Positions 32,592 to 42,022 of a DNA stretch of 64,000 nucleotides are shown piece by piece. Source of the DNA: Parasphingorhabdus sp. (GTDB taxonomy: Bacteria > Pseudomonadota > Alphaproteobacteria > Sphingomonadales > Sphingomonadaceae); the NCBI GenBank assembly GCA_030373505.1, contig JAUCYS010000004.1:124001-188000 (forward strand), in the 5' to 3' direction. The translations under genes were made by a program, and so were the position numbers. Positions within the stretch are counted from its first letter, which is position 1, and every line of letters starts with the position of its first letter. Under the pieces are notes generated by a model. The model ran no database searches, had not been told where the DNA came from, and saw only the letters and a program-made list of their open reading frames with translations.

Positions 32592-34046
32592 ATGAATATG
32601 CCCGACACAGCAAAATGGTTGGAACAGATGCGATCGGCCGTGGGGGCGAAAGGCTTCACTACCACGGTTGAAGACATGGTGCCCTGGCTGACCGACTGGC
32701 GCGGGCGCTATACCGGCGCGGCAGCGGCCATGGTTTCTCCGGCAAGCACAGAGGAAACCGCCGCGATCGTAAGGATCGCCAACGAAAATGCCGTGTCCAT
32801 CGTGCCACAAGGGGGCAATAGCGGCATGGTCGGCGGGGCAACCCCTGATACCAGCGGGCAATCGATCATCCTGTCCCTGCGCCGCATGAACCAAATCCGC
32901 GCGATCCGTTCGGACGACCAGTTAGTGGTGTGCGATGCCGGTGTAATCCTGCAGAATCTGCACGAAGCCCTGGCCGCCGATGGCCAGAGATTCCCGCTGA
33001 CTCTGGGCGGCAAGGGTTCGGCCACGGTGGGGGGACTTGTTTCCACAAATGCCGGCGGCACCCAGGTACTGCGTCACGGCACGATGCGCTCCCTGGTGGC
33101 TGGCATCGAAGCCGTGCTGCCCGATGGCAGCATCTACGAAGGACTCTCCGCCCTGAAAAAAGACAATCGGGGCTATGATTTGAAACAATTGTTCATAGGC
33201 GGAGAAGGCACGCTCGGCATTGTCACGGCAGCGACCTTGAAAACCGTACCGGCACTGGTCGATCGCTGTGTGGCCTGGGTGGCGGTTGGCAGCACCGACG
33301 CTGCCTATCAACTGTTCCGCTTTCTCAATGGACGGGTTCCCCAATCGTTGGAAGGCTTTGAGATCATTCCCCAAACCTGTCTGGAATCGGTGTTGCGCCA
33401 CATATCTGGCACCCGCCCACCGCTTGCTGGCGGGCATCCTTGGCATGTGCTGGTCGAAATCGTGCGTGATCAACCGGATACACCAGATCCGAAATCAATC
33501 ATGGAGCATCTCCTTGCCGATGCCTTGGAACGAAGCCTTATCGAAGACGCAACGCTTGCGGCGAGCGAACAGCAAGCCGAGGATTTCTGGAAAATTCGCG
33601 AATCGATTGCCGAAGCGGAGCGCGCCAACGGGCCGGCTCTCCAGCATGACATAAGTGTTCCCGTTCACGGCATGGCCCGGTTTATTGACGAGGCATCGCC
33701 AGTGATCGAAGCCAAATTTCCCGGCACGAAAGTTGCTGCCTTCGGCCACATGGGAGACGGCAACGTGCATTTCCACGTCAAGGCTCCGGAAGGGGTGGAA
33801 GCCCAGCAATGGATGCGGGAATCTGCGAAACAGATAACACCCCTGGTCCACGACCTCGTCATTGCGGCGGGAGGCTCCATTTCGGCAGAGCATGGAATCG
33901 GGCAGAACAAGCGCGCCGAACTGGAGCGCCTGTCCTCCGGCGCGCGCCTTTCGATGCTGCGCGCGATAAAGATGGCGATAGACCCGGGGAATATTATGAA
34001 CCCGGGCAAACTCGTTCCCCTTGCGTCCGGTCAGTCAGGCTCTTAA
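32592..34046 (+). CDS. FAD-linked 2-hydroxyacid dehydrogenase (GlcD/D2HGDH type)
   Basis: 484 residues. The PCMH-type FAD domain is marked by VSIVPQGGNSGMVGGATPD (about 60-80) and GGLVSTNAGGTQVLRHG (about 140). The C-terminal FAD-linked oxidase domain holds GHMGDGNVHFHV, with metal/substrate-binding His residues, and ISAEHGIGQNKR near the end. It oxidises a D-2-hydroxyacid such as D-lactate, D-2-hydroxyglutarate or glycolate; which one cannot be told from sequence. The ATG at 32592 follows AGGA; a second in-frame ATG is two codons on. Confidence 0.9.
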   Translation: MNMPDTAKWLEQMRSAVGAKGFTTTVEDMVPWLTDWRGRYTGAAAAMVSPASTEETAAIVRIANENAVSIVPQGGNSGMVGGATPDTSGQSIILSLRRMNQIRAIRSDDQLVVCDAGVILQNLHEALAADGQRFPLTLGGKGSATVGGLVSTNAGGTQVLRHGTMRSLVAGIEAVLPDGSIYEGLSALKKDNRGYDLKQLFIGGEGTLGIVTAATLKTVPALVDRCVAWVAVGSTDAAYQLFRFLNGRVPQSLEGFEIIPQTCLESVLRHISGTRPPLAGGHPWHVLVEIVRDQPDTPDPKSIMEHLLADALERSLIEDATLAASEQQAEDFWKIRESIAEAERANGPALQHDISVPVHGMARFIDEASPVIEAKFPGTKVAAFGHMGDGNVHFHVKAPEGVEAQQWMRESAKQITPLVHDLVIAAGGSISAEHGIGQNKRAELERLSSGARLSMLRAIKMAIDPGNIMNPGKLVPLASGQSGS

Positions 34047-34098
34047 AGCGCAAAATAACTATTTCGGTCTCAACTGTAATTTTTCGGAGAATTTAATC

Positions 34099-34884
34099 AT
34101 GGCGAGCACGCCGCAAGCACAAGCCCTACCCATGTTCTACAAGGACCTGATTCCGCTCAATTCAAAGGAACATACGAACTGGAAGGTCAAACCGCTCGAC
34201 AACGCGTCTTTCATGCAAGCACAACATGCAATTCCCATCACTTCCGATGAATTCATGAATGCTTCACGCAGCTACCCGATTGTGTTTTCTGTTGGTGAAA
34301 ATAGCATTCCCCTGATTCTAATGGGGCTGAACGAAGGTGTGAACACGTTCATGAACGACGAAGGACAGTTCAACGAACCTGCTTATGTGCCCGCCTATGT
34401 TCGACGCTATCCTTTCATGCTGGCAAAGTTGCGTCCCGATGCCGAAGAACTCTCCTTATGCTTCGACCCGACCACAACGGGAGTCGGCGAGTTCGAGGAA
34501 GGTGATGCCTTGTTTGAAAACGACCAGCCAACGGAAACCACCAAAAACATCCTCAATTTCTGCGAACAGTTTGAACAGGCTGGCCAGCGCACCGGTCAGT
34601 TTGTCCAGGAACTTGAAAAAATGGGCTTGTTGATGGATGGCGAAGTTTCGATCCAGCAAACCGGCGTTGAAAAACCCTTCATCTACCGTGGCTTCAAGAT
34701 GGTCGACGAAGAGAAATTGCGCGACATGCGCGGTGACGAGCTCCGCAAGATCAACCAGAACGGAATATTGCCGCTGATTTATGCCCATCTTTTCTCGCTG
34801 CAATTGATGCGCGATGTATTCGCGAGGCAGGTGAGCGCCGGCAAGATGCCACAAGTCACGGAAGCCCCTTCCGTACAGATTTGA
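34099..34884 (+). CDS. SapC family protein
   Basis: 261 residues from ATG 34099 (GGAG upstream). MFYKDLIPLNSKEHTNWKVK, ASRSYPIVFSVGENSIPLIL, EPAYVPAYVRRYPFMLAKL and a C-terminal NGILPLIYAHLFSLQLMRDV match SapC (PF07277). The name comes from Campylobacter S-layer/serum-resistance loci, but the biochemical role in alphaproteobacteria is unknown. It follows the dehydrogenase after 52 bases and ends before a strong terminator. Confidence 0.92.
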   Translation: MASTPQAQALPMFYKDLIPLNSKEHTNWKVKPLDNASFMQAQHAIPITSDEFMNASRSYPIVFSVGENSIPLILMGLNEGVNTFMNDEGQFNEPAYVPAYVRRYPFMLAKLRPDAEELSLCFDPTTTGVGEFEEGDALFENDQPTETTKNILNFCEQFEQAGQRTGQFVQELEKMGLLMDGEVSIQQTGVEKPFIYRGFKMVDEEKLRDMRGDELRKINQNGILPLIYAHLFSLQLMRDVFARQVSAGKMPQVTEAPSVQI

Positions 34885-35062
34885 GCCGTTCGCCCGGTCC
34901 TTCTGTCCGAATCGACCGAAGCTGACAAATCGGATCGATATTTTTCCTAAACGGGGCTTGCAACTCTTCGGGACAAGCCCCACATAGCGTTTGTATCGGT
35001 CTGCATCCCCCGATCGGATCGGTACCGGCATTCCTCTGGAATGCCACCTCCCTGAACCTTGG

Positions 35063-35093
35063 CCACCTCGCCGCATCGGCGAGGTGGTTTTTT
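35063..35093 (+). terminator. Rho-independent terminator after sapC-like gene
   Basis: The stem CCACCTCGCCG/CGGCGAGGTGG (11 bp, loop CAT) is followed by six T. The 180 bases between the sapC stop and this hairpin show no gene or other clear signal. Confidence 0.92.
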
Positions 35094-35105
35094 ATTGGGC
35101 GACCA

Positions 35106-35993
35106 TCATTCCGCTGCTTCAAGCTGGTCGCGGCCCGTCAGCTGCTCCGCCAGCATAAGGCAGCAATTTCGGATCATATCCGCGATCGACTGGACAGCTG
35201 CAACCGGCTCGCATAATTTCTCATCGAGATACAGCGCCCGGTCCACCTCGAGCTGGAATGCATGAATATTGCGTGCAGGCTCACCGTGCCGCTCCAGAAT
35301 ATAGCCGCCGGAATAGGGATGGTTTGTCTGAACATGATGCCCCTGTAACCGGAAATGAATCCCAGCCAGCTCGGCATAGCGCGATTCGCAGCTCCGCCCG
35401 AACCGGTCCCCGATCACAAACCCGATCTGGCGCCGATTTTCATCCTGCACCGGTGGCATACTGTGTAGATCCAGCAGCAGCGCAGAACCATGCGCGGAGC
35501 GTATCTGCTCAAGCAAATGAGCCACCATCAGGTGATAGGGCTCATGATCCTTGTCGATTCGGTCGATGATATGCTGATGTTGCCATTTTTCCCGCCACAA
35601 ATTGCCCGCGCCATGCAACCGGCGTGGCACTATCCCCAGACCACCCCGCACTTTTTTGCTGATATGGGGCGCCTGAGTCGCGTCCATGCCTACCACCATA
35701 TCCGGATCGATTTCCGTCCGGCTGCGATTGAGGTCGATCCATGCTCTCGGCTTGCGGGCAATGATCGCGGGAAGTCCCGACGCAATGGCCGATGCCGCCA
35801 GCCGATCGGCATAGCGGTCCTCCAGTCGCAGGAGGTGGGACGGGGACACATTGAGGTTGGCGAGCAGTTCCGGCGGATAATCGCGGCCGCAATGAGGCAC
35901 GCTCACCAGCACCGGAAAGTTGAGCGCCGTCACGTTGGAAAGGCTATAGGCGGGTGCCACGGGCAAGCTTGGACCGGCAATCGGATTAGCCAT
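35106..35993 (-). CDS. N-formylglutamate amidohydrolase family protein
   Basis: 295 residues from ATG 35993 with GGGGGAAAAC directly upstream; a further ATG ten codons upstream lacks such a site. FPVLVSVPHCGRDYPPELLA, LEDRYADRLA, ARKPRAWIDLNRSRTEIDPD and ALLLDLHSMPP are the family motifs, with His, Asp and Glu residues expected to bind zinc. It would hydrolyse N-formylglutamate or a similar N-acyl amino acid. There are no histidine-degradation genes nearby, so another substrate is possible. Confidence 0.88.
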   Translation of the reverse strand: MANPIAGPSLPVAPAYSLSNVTALNFPVLVSVPHCGRDYPPELLANLNVSPSHLLRLEDRYADRLAASAIASGLPAIIARKPRAWIDLNRSRTEIDPDMVVGMDATQAPHISKKVRGGLGIVPRRLHGAGNLWREKWQHQHIIDRIDKDHEPYHLMVAHLLEQIRSAHGSALLLDLHSMPPVQDENRRQIGFVIGDRFGRSCESRYAELAGIHFRLQGHHVQTNHPYSGGYILERHGEPARNIHAFQLEVDRALYLDEKLCEPVAAVQSIADMIRNCCLMLAEQLTGRDQLEAAE

Positions 35994-36131
35994 GTTTTCC
36001 CCCGAAAAAATAAGACTCTTCATTCAAAAAAATCGCGCGATTCGGGAAAAAATTAACCGATTTGCACTTATATACCGCCCTCGGCATAAGGGCCGGTCTG
36101 TATTCAGGCATTATCGGGAAGGTGCGACAAA

Positions 36132-36509
36132 ATGATCAGGATTCTCCTCGCGGAAGATGAACAGGCGATGCGTGAGCATCTTACACGCGCACTTGAGAAA
36201 GCCAACTATGAAGTTGTCGCGGTCGACCGGGGTACTGCGGCTGTCCCGTTGCTCGATACGCAGAAATTTGATCTGCTGCTAACCGACATCGTGATGCCGG
36301 AGATGGATGGGATAGAGCTCGCCCAGCATTGCGCGACGGTCTGCCCCGACACTCAGGTCATGTTTATCACCGGCTTTTCCGGCGTAACATTGCGCGCGGG
36401 AGAGTCTGTTCCCAAGGCCAAAATATTGTCCAAGCCCTTTCATTTGCGTGATCTGGTTCTGGAGGTCGACCGGCTGTTCGAGCCCGACAGCATCAGCGAC
36501 CTGAATTAA
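36132..36509 (+). CDS. cpdR: CpdR-type single-domain response regulator
   Basis: 125 residues, a receiver domain only. Acidic pair AEDEQAM, phospho-acceptor Asp in LLTDIVMPEMDGIELA, and conserved Lys in KILSKPFHLRDLV. It matches CpdR, which when unphosphorylated directs the ClpXP protease to CtrA and other cell-cycle proteins. It is followed by a hairpin (36517-36535) and tRNA-Val. Confidence 0.92.
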   Translation: MIRILLAEDEQAMREHLTRALEKANYEVVAVDRGTAAVPLLDTQKFDLLLTDIVMPEMDGIELAQHCATVCPDTQVMFITGFSGVTLRAGESVPKAKILSKPFHLRDLVLEVDRLFEPDSISDLN

Positions 36510-36552
36510 GTCTTGCGCCAGCCGAAGCGGCTGGCTAGACGGCCTCCAGCGT

Positions 36553-36627
36553 GGGCGTATAGCTCAGTGGTAGAGCACTTCGTTGACATCGAAGGGGTCG
36601 GGAGTTCAACTCTCTCTACGCCCACCA
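36553..36627 (+). tRNA. tRNA-Val (anticodon GAC)
   Basis: 75 bases including an encoded CCA. The acceptor stem GGGCGTA pairs with TACGCCC. The D arm contains AGCTCAGTGGTAGAGC, the anticodon stem is CTTCG/CGAAG with loop TTGACAT (anticodon GAC at 36585-36587), and the T arm is GGGAGTTCAACTCTC. Confidence 0.96.
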
Positions 36628-36641
36628 TTTTCCGGATATTT

Positions 36642-37682
36642 TCAGGCGGCAAGAGCTACGCCATTGCCGCTGTCCCGGCTAGGCGGATGGCCATACCAGC
36701 ACGTGTATGCACGGGTAAAAGCACTCAATTCGCTGTAACCCAGTTTCGCGGATATTTCGGAAAGATTGCGGGTCCCTTCCAGAAAATAGAGCTGACAGGT
36801 ATCGCGTCGCACCTGCTCGAGCAGCTGCCGGTAGGAAAGGCCCTCGGCCACCAATTTCCGCCGCAATGTCCGTTCCGCCATGCCGAAAGTTACCGCAGCG
36901 GCGTCCAGGCTGAGGCCGGACTTGTCGAGCAGATATAGAAGATATTCATAGGTGAGTTTCGCGAGATTTTGCCGTTCGAACCTGTTGCGCGAAAAAAAGG
37001 CTTCTTGCTGACGGGCTGCCTTCAAAATCGCCGGATTATAGCTCTCTATTGGCCTGCTCATGACCCGGTGATGATATTCGAGATAGGTGGATGGCTCGTT
37101 GAAGTGGCAGGCAATAGCGGGGGTCTCGGAACCGGCTTCGGGAAATCCCCTGAATCCTTCTGGGCGGGGATGGGCAAAATGCACCGCCTTCACGGTTTTG
37201 AAACGCCCTTCTGCCAACCGCTCACCGCAATGATAGACCAAACCCAGCAGGATGTGCACGAGATCGGGCGAGACTGGTTCGTCATGGTTCCAGACCAGAC
37301 GGTCGCCGGATGACAGCGGCATCAGCTTCACAATCGGCCGGCCTCCGCCCAGCTGTTGTTCCGCAACCAGCTGGACCAGCGCGTCACCGAAACTGGGTTG
37401 GAAAAAGGCCGTATATCCCAGATCGGAAAACCCCCGCGGCACCATTTGCTCGCTGATCGCACAATGAACATCGGCGCGGTTCAGCTCCTCCTGAGCCGCT
37501 GCGCAGAGGCGGGCAATCGAATCATCCCCCACCTGATAACCAGGATCGCGCAATTCGGATTCGGAGCATCGCAGGGCGCTCAGGAGCATCGGCTTGCGGG
37601 CCTCAAGAGCATGGCAGCCGAGATAGGCGCGGTACAGAAACTGGGCCGATATCTTGAAACCTGTGGATGCCGGATAGTCCAT
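36642..37682 (-). CDS. AraC-family transcriptional regulator
   Basis: 346 residues. The N-terminal roughly 200 residues match the ligand-binding domain of OruR/ArgR-like AraC regulators. Two C-terminal helix-turn-helix units are LSLDAAAVTFGMAERTLRRK and RNLSEISAKLGYSELSAFTR, followed by AYTCWYGHPPSR, the standard AraC ending. It probably senses a small metabolite. The target is unknown; no obvious catabolic operon lies next to it. Confidence 0.9.
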   Translation of the reverse strand: MDYPASTGFKISAQFLYRAYLGCHALEARKPMLLSALRCSESELRDPGYQVGDDSIARLCAAAQEELNRADVHCAISEQMVPRGFSDLGYTAFFQPSFGDALVQLVAEQQLGGGRPIVKLMPLSSGDRLVWNHDEPVSPDLVHILLGLVYHCGERLAEGRFKTVKAVHFAHPRPEGFRGFPEAGSETPAIACHFNEPSTYLEYHHRVMSRPIESYNPAILKAARQQEAFFSRNRFERQNLAKLTYEYLLYLLDKSGLSLDAAAVTFGMAERTLRRKLVAEGLSYRQLLEQVRRDTCQLYFLEGTRNLSEISAKLGYSELSAFTRAYTCWYGHPPSRDSGNGVALAA

Positions 37683-37735
37683 GAGACCAAGCTAGGAGCG
37701 GAGATGGATGACGCTCAACTGGCTTTCGACAAGGA

Positions 37736-37778
37736 TGTAAAATCGACGACGAAAATGTCGATTATAGTTAATTTTACA
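37736..37778 (-). terminator. Possible terminator downstream of fabH
   Basis: On the minus strand ATCGAC-ATTTTC-GTCGAT is followed by TTT. An outer pair TGTAAAAT/ATTTTACA (37736-37743 and 37771-37778) encloses it. The stem is short and the T-run weak. Confidence 0.4.
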
Positions 37779-37793
37779 AGAAAGCGGTCAAAT

Positions 37794-38765
37794 TCAGTAC
37801 CGAATGACCGATGCGCCCCATGTAAATCCGCCGCCCATCGCTTCGAGAACCAGCAAGTCCCCTGGCTTGATTCGGCCATCGCGAACAGCGGTGTCGAGCG
37901 CGAGAGGGACAGAGGCCGCCGACGTATTGGCGTGCAGATCGACTGTCTTGATCACCTTTTCCGGTGCAAGATTGAGCTTTTTCGCGGTCGCGTCCAATAT
38001 CCGTGCATTGGCCTGATGCGGCACGACCCACGAGACATTTTCAATCAATTCCCCTGCTTCTTCCAGCACTTCCTTCAGCACCGACGACAGGTTCACGACA
38101 GCATGGCGAAAAACCTCGCGGCCTTTCATGCGCAGCTTGCCGACCGTTCCGGTCGTGCCCGCACCGCCATCGACATATAGCAGCTGATTATGCGCGCCGT
38201 CCGCATGCAAACGGGTGGCAAGGATTCCCCTCTCCCCCTGCTCCGCAGCAAGTACCACCGCACCGGCGCCATCGCCAAAGAGGACGCAGGTTCCCCGGTC
38301 CTCCCAATCCAATATGCGGCTGAATGTCTCCGCACCGATCACCAGCGCATTTTGCGCGCTTCCGGCGCGAATCATGCTGTCGGCTACGGAAAGCGCATAG
38401 AGAAAGCCCGAGCAGACCGCTGCTACATCAAAAGCTACGCAGCCATTGCAGCCCAGCGCATCCTGAACAATCGTCGCGGTTGCCGGAAATGTCTGGTCGG
38501 GCGTCGCGGTTGCGACAATGATCAGATCGATATCGGCGCTGCTGAAACCCGCTGCCTGCATGGCTTTTTGCGCTGCCTCGATAGCAAGGCTCGACGTCGT
38601 TTCGTCATCCTCTGCGATATGGCGGAACCGGATTCCCGTGCGCTCGACGATCCATTCGTCTGTCGTGTCGACCCGCTTGGCCAGATCAGCGTTGGACACA
38701 CGGGTTCGCGGCAATGCCGAGCCGGTTCCCTTGATTACGGCCCGCTTGACAGCTGCACCGCTCAT
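37794..38765 (-). CDS. fabH: Beta-ketoacyl-ACP synthase III
   Basis: 323 residues. Catalytic Cys in [14 protein letters not shown] (Cys118), His in [10 protein letters not shown] and Asn in [14 protein letters not shown] complete the FabH triad. It condenses acetyl-CoA with malonyl-ACP to start fatty acid synthesis. The ATG overlaps the plsX stop by four bases (ATGA), so the order is rpmF, plsX, fabH as in many bacteria. The ihfA gene often seen next in alphaproteobacteria is absent here. Confidence 0.96.
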   Translation of the reverse strand: MSGAAVKRAVIKGTGSALPRTRVSNADLAKRVDTTDEWIVERTGIRFRHIAEDDETTSSLAIEAAQKAMQAAGFSSADIDLIIVATATPDQTFPATATIVQDALGCNGCVAFDVAAVCSGFLYALSVADSMIRAGSAQNALVIGAETFSRILDWEDRGTCVLFGDGAGAVVLAAEQGERGILATRLHADGAHNQLLYVDGGAGTTGTVGKLRMKGREVFRHAVVNLSSVLKEVLEEAGELIENVSWVVPHQANARILDATAKKLNLAPEKVIKTVDLHANTSAASVPLALDTAVRDGRIKPGDLLVLEAMGGGFTWGASVIRY

Positions 38766-39811
38766 TTCGCCACCTCGGCGACCGGGGCTGCTTCGCTGAT
38801 TTTTTTCAGATCTTCGCTGATACGCTCCAAAATACTATCCTCAACCAGCCGAGCGGCAACTTCCACGGCATTGGCAACGCCTTTGGCATCCGCGCTGCCG
38901 TGACTCTTTACCACCACACCATTCAGCCCCAGAAATACAGCGCCGTTGTGATTATTGGGATCAAGCTGGTCGCGCAACATCTCCGTTGCGGGCCGGGATA
39001 TCAGAAACCCGATTTTCGACCGCAGACTGCTCAGGAAGCTGCGTTTCAGCAGGTCAGTGACAAATCGCGCGGTTCCTTCCAGCGCCTTGAGCGCGACATT
39101 GCCGGAAAATCCGTCGGTCACGATCACATCAACCTCGCCGGTCGATATCTTGTCCGCTTCGGTAAATCCGAGAAAATCCATATGCAGTCCACCCGCCCCC
39201 TTGAGGGTCGCCGCGGCTTCCTGGATGGTACCGGTGCCTTTTGCTTCTTCCGTCCCGATATTCAGCAGCTTTACCTTGGGCCGGTCAAAACCGTGCATGA
39301 TCCGGCTGTAGGCAGCGCCCATAACGGCGAACTGCACCAGGTTCCGGCTATTGCATTCGGTATTGGCACCTAGGTCCAGCATGACCACATCGGTGTCTTT
39401 CATCGTCGGAAGCAATGCCGACAAGGCGGGGCGGTCGATGCCCGGCATGGTGCGCAAGGCGAGCTTGGCGATAGCCATCAGCGCGCCGGTATTGCCGGCG
39501 CTCACCGCCGCGCTGACCTCGCCTGATTTTACCGCGTTAACGGCCATCCCCATGGATGTGGTCTTGGAATTGCGCAGCGCCTGTCCCGGCTTGTCGTCGC
39601 CGGACACAACGTCAGGAGCATGCAGGATTTCAGATGCCGCACTGAGATTGGGATGATTCTTGAGCGCTTCTTTTATCTGCGTTTCATCGCCGACGAAAAG
39701 AAACTGAAAACCGGCATGCCGGTGCCGTGCGAGCGCCGCACCGGCAACCATGACGCGCGGGCCTTCATCTCCGCCCATCGCATCAATCGCGATTCGCGGC
39801 CTCATTCCCAC
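38762..39811 (-). CDS. plsX: Phosphate acyltransferase
   Basis: 349 residues from a GTG at 39811 with AAGGGG eight bases upstream; ATG 39805 is the alternative. [18 protein letters not shown] is the N-terminal signature; [35 protein letters not shown] and [18 protein letters not shown] are conserved. It makes acyl-phosphate from acyl-ACP for phospholipid synthesis. The C-terminus has a short charged extension. Confidence 0.95.
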   Translation of the reverse strand: MGMRPRIAIDAMGGDEGPRVMVAGAALARHRHAGFQFLFVGDETQIKEALKNHPNLSAASEILHAPDVVSGDDKPGQALRNSKTTSMGMAVNAVKSGEVSAAVSAGNTGALMAIAKLALRTMPGIDRPALSALLPTMKDTDVVMLDLGANTECNSRNLVQFAVMGAAYSRIMHGFDRPKVKLLNIGTEEAKGTGTIQEAAATLKGAGGLHMDFLGFTEADKISTGEVDVIVTDGFSGNVALKALEGTARFVTDLLKRSFLSSLRSKIGFLISRPATEMLRDQLDPNNHNGAVFLGLNGVVVKSHGSADAKGVANAVEVAARLVEDSILERISEDLKKISEAAPVAEVAK

Positions 39812-39857
39812 CGGTTATTCCCCTTGATTGCGCGTAAGAAGCCCAGAGACTAGCCGA

Positions 39858-40037
39858 TTAAAGATCAGCGGCCAAGACTTCACGGCCATTATAATGGCCA
39901 CAGGCTCCGCACAGATGGTGCGGGCGCTTCAATTCGCCACAATTCGGGCATTCCTGATAGGCTTCGACTTTCAAAGCATCATGAGACCGGCGCATACCGC
40001 GTTTGGACGGCGTAGTTTTTCTTTTAGGTACAGCCAT
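39858..40037 (-). CDS. rpmF: 50S ribosomal protein L32
   Basis: 59 residues: [20 protein letters not shown], then [20 protein letters not shown], with four Cys in CxxC pairs, so this is the zinc-binding form. It is the first gene of the rpmF-plsX-fabH group, 46 bases upstream of the plsX GTG. Confidence 0.96.
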   Translation of the reverse strand: MAVPKRKTTPSKRGMRRSHDALKVEAYQECPNCGELKRPHHLCGACGHYNGREVLAADL

Positions 40038-40249
40038 TGCTAAGCCTGTTCTTTACATTAAAAATTACATAGCATGTTCAATATGCCAATCAGCCAAGTT
40101 AATCAAACCAGTCCCTGTTGTTGCAGAGAATCGCTTGGTCTTGGTTCAGCAGATTGCACGCGAAGTGGCGCGTATAATCATTTTCCTGTGCGTTGCAAGC
40201 ATTGTGCCTCTATAGCCGGTCGATAATTTTCATATATTTGAGGTGGACG

Positions 40250-40645
40250 ATGATTTTACCGATAAGTTTGACGGTGGCCGGGGCTGCCGCGCTGATAAAT
40301 ATCTGGCTGATGATCCGCGTGACACAGGTCCGGACCAGTGAAAAAATCAGCATAGGCGACGGCGGCAATGAAAAGGTCATACGGCGAACGCGCGCCCACA
40401 GCAACTATATCGAAAGCGCGCCGTTCGTGCTGATTCTGGTCGCCGCGATCGAGCTCGCAAGCGCGACCTCGCCGATATGGCTATGGATCATCAGCGGCAT
40501 CTATCTGCTTGGCCGGGTGGCCCATGGCGTCGGCATGGATGGCGGGAAATTTGGCAAGGGGCGGATGATCGGAACGATCATCACGCTGCTGACACTTCTG
40601 GCTCTAGGAATCTACGCGATCACCATTCCCTATCTGCAGGGATAA
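40250..40645 (+). CDS. MAPEG family membrane protein
   Basis: 131 residues from ATG 40250 with AGGTGG just upstream. Four hydrophobic segments. The conserved cytoplasmic loop is EKVIRRTRAHSNYIESAPFV, with the R-x-H-x-N-x-x-E pattern of MAPEG (membrane glutathione-transferase-like) proteins. It may conjugate or reduce hydrophobic compounds with glutathione; gshA elsewhere in the window would supply the cofactor. Confidence 0.88.
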   Translation: MILPISLTVAGAAALINIWLMIRVTQVRTSEKISIGDGGNEKVIRRTRAHSNYIESAPFVLILVAAIELASATSPIWLWIISGIYLLGRVAHGVGMDGGKFGKGRMIGTIITLLTLLALGIYAITIPYLQG

Positions 40646-40696
40646 ATTTTCCCGCTCCGACAGACAGCTTGCCTGTCTTTGCGATCGCCGGGATAT

Positions 40697-41263
40697 TCAC
40701 TGTGCCGGTAATGTGTCCGGGCGCAGATAGGCGAACATATGCGGTATATAATCCGCTTTGCCGAGTTCAACCTTGTGGTTTCGCAAGATGGCATAAGCGA
40801 TCATCAGGTGAAAATAAAATTGGGGCAGCACCCAGTCGCGCGCATATTGCTCGGCGGTCAGATCGAAAATCATGCCGTTCGGCAAGGCATGCGCGATCAT
40901 TCTTTCCGGCTCTCCGTCGAGCGCAGCCGGCCCTACGCCGTCGAGCAGCGCCAGGGTCTCCTCAATCCGCGTTCGCGCAGACGCCAGCGAACCGGGCCGG
41001 TCACCCGCGTTACGCCCTTCATCGAGCAGCTCGGCCAGAGAGGCCGGAAAAGCCTCTCCGCGCAGCCGGTATACGGCTTCATGCGCCTGCACGCAGGCAA
41101 ATCGAACCTGTGTTGCCAAGGGAAACATGTCCGGCGCAAGGCGAGCGGCCAGCAGCGACTCTGCTTCCGCTGACGGCAATTGCGCCTCCGCCTTGTCCAG
41201 CCAGCCGGAAAGCGTCTTCAGCATCTGTGTATAAGTGGGCACGAGCAGCTGGGTTAAGGACAT
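40697..41263 (-). CDS. DUF1993 family protein
   Basis: 188 residues. LTQLLVPTYTQMLKTLSGWL at the start, LATQVRFACVQAHEAVYRLR, then FDLTAEQYARDWVLPQFYFH and LRNHKVELGKADYIPHMF at the end match DUF1993, an all-helical family related in fold to DinB-like four-helix proteins. Its function is unknown. It lies 41 bases beyond the MBL-hydrolase stop on the same strand orientation, possibly an independent unit. Confidence 0.88.
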   Translation of the reverse strand: MSLTQLLVPTYTQMLKTLSGWLDKAEAQLPSAEAESLLAARLAPDMFPLATQVRFACVQAHEAVYRLRGEAFPASLAELLDEGRNAGDRPGSLASARTRIEETLALLDGVGPAALDGEPERMIAHALPNGMIFDLTAEQYARDWVLPQFYFHLMIAYAILRNHKVELGKADYIPHMFAYLRPDTLPAQ

Positions 41264-41304
41264 GTTTCGGTTCTTCCTTGTAAATCTGATTTTGACGACG
41301 GGAA

Positions 41305-41967
41305 CTAGCGCGCGGCCAGAACATCATCCGCAACAAAGGCGTTGGTCTTGCGCTCGTAGCCGAATTGGCTGGTCGGACCGTGACCGGGAATAAAGGTCAC
41401 ATCGTCGCCCAGCGGCCATAGCTTCTGGGTAATCGCATTGATCAAATCCTGATGGTTGCCGCGCGGAAAATCGGTGCGGCCGATCGATCCCTGGAACAAC
41501 ACATCGCCGACCACGGCAAGCCTTGAGGGCTGATGGTAGAAGATCACATGGCCCGGTGTATGGCCGGGGCAGTGGATCACATCGAGCACCAGATCGCCAA
41601 CCGTCACCTGGTCCCCATCCTTCAGCCAGCGGTCCGGCTCGAAGCTCTTGGCAGTCATGCCGAAACGCGCGCCATCGCCTTCCAGCTGGTCGATCCAGAA
41701 CCGGTCATCCTCGTGCGGCCCTTCGATCGGAATACCCAATTCCTCGGCCAGCATCCCCGCCTGACCACAGTGGTCCAGATGACCATGGGTAAGAATGATC
41801 TTCTCGAGATCAACTCCATGCTCCTCAACCGCAGCCTTGAGCCGTGACAGATCGCCACCCGGATCGCTGAGCGCAGCCTTGTTGGTCTTGGTGCACCACA
41901 GAAGCGTGCAATTTTGCTGGAGCGGGGTAACCGGAATAATCACGGCTTTTAGGGGTGCATCTGTCAT
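41305..41967 (-). CDS. MBL-fold metallo-hydrolase (glyoxalase II-like)
   Basis: 220 residues from ATG 41967 (a TTG nine codons upstream is possible). Metal motifs are LTHGHLDHCGQAG, IHCPGHTPGHVIFYH, VVGDVLFQGSIGRTDFPRGN and FIPGHGPTSQFGYER. This is the YcbL-like group of hydroxyacylglutathione hydrolase relatives, so a thioester hydrolase is likely; the substrate is not certain. Confidence 0.9.
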   Translation of the reverse strand: MTDAPLKAVIIPVTPLQQNCTLLWCTKTNKAALSDPGGDLSRLKAAVEEHGVDLEKIILTHGHLDHCGQAGMLAEELGIPIEGPHEDDRFWIDQLEGDGARFGMTAKSFEPDRWLKDGDQVTVGDLVLDVIHCPGHTPGHVIFYHQPSRLAVVGDVLFQGSIGRTDFPRGNHQDLINAITQKLWPLGDDVTFIPGHGPTSQFGYERKTNAFVADDVLAAR

Positions 41968-42022
41968 AAGGGCTATTTGGTGGCAATAATCCAAAGTTGC
42001 AAGCCGCGTCTTGGCAATCCGG

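Noticed and set aside
34885-35062. A gene or RNA between the sapC-like gene and its terminator
   Set aside because: No start with a ribosome binding site and no stable fold besides the terminator could be seen; treated as 3' UTR.
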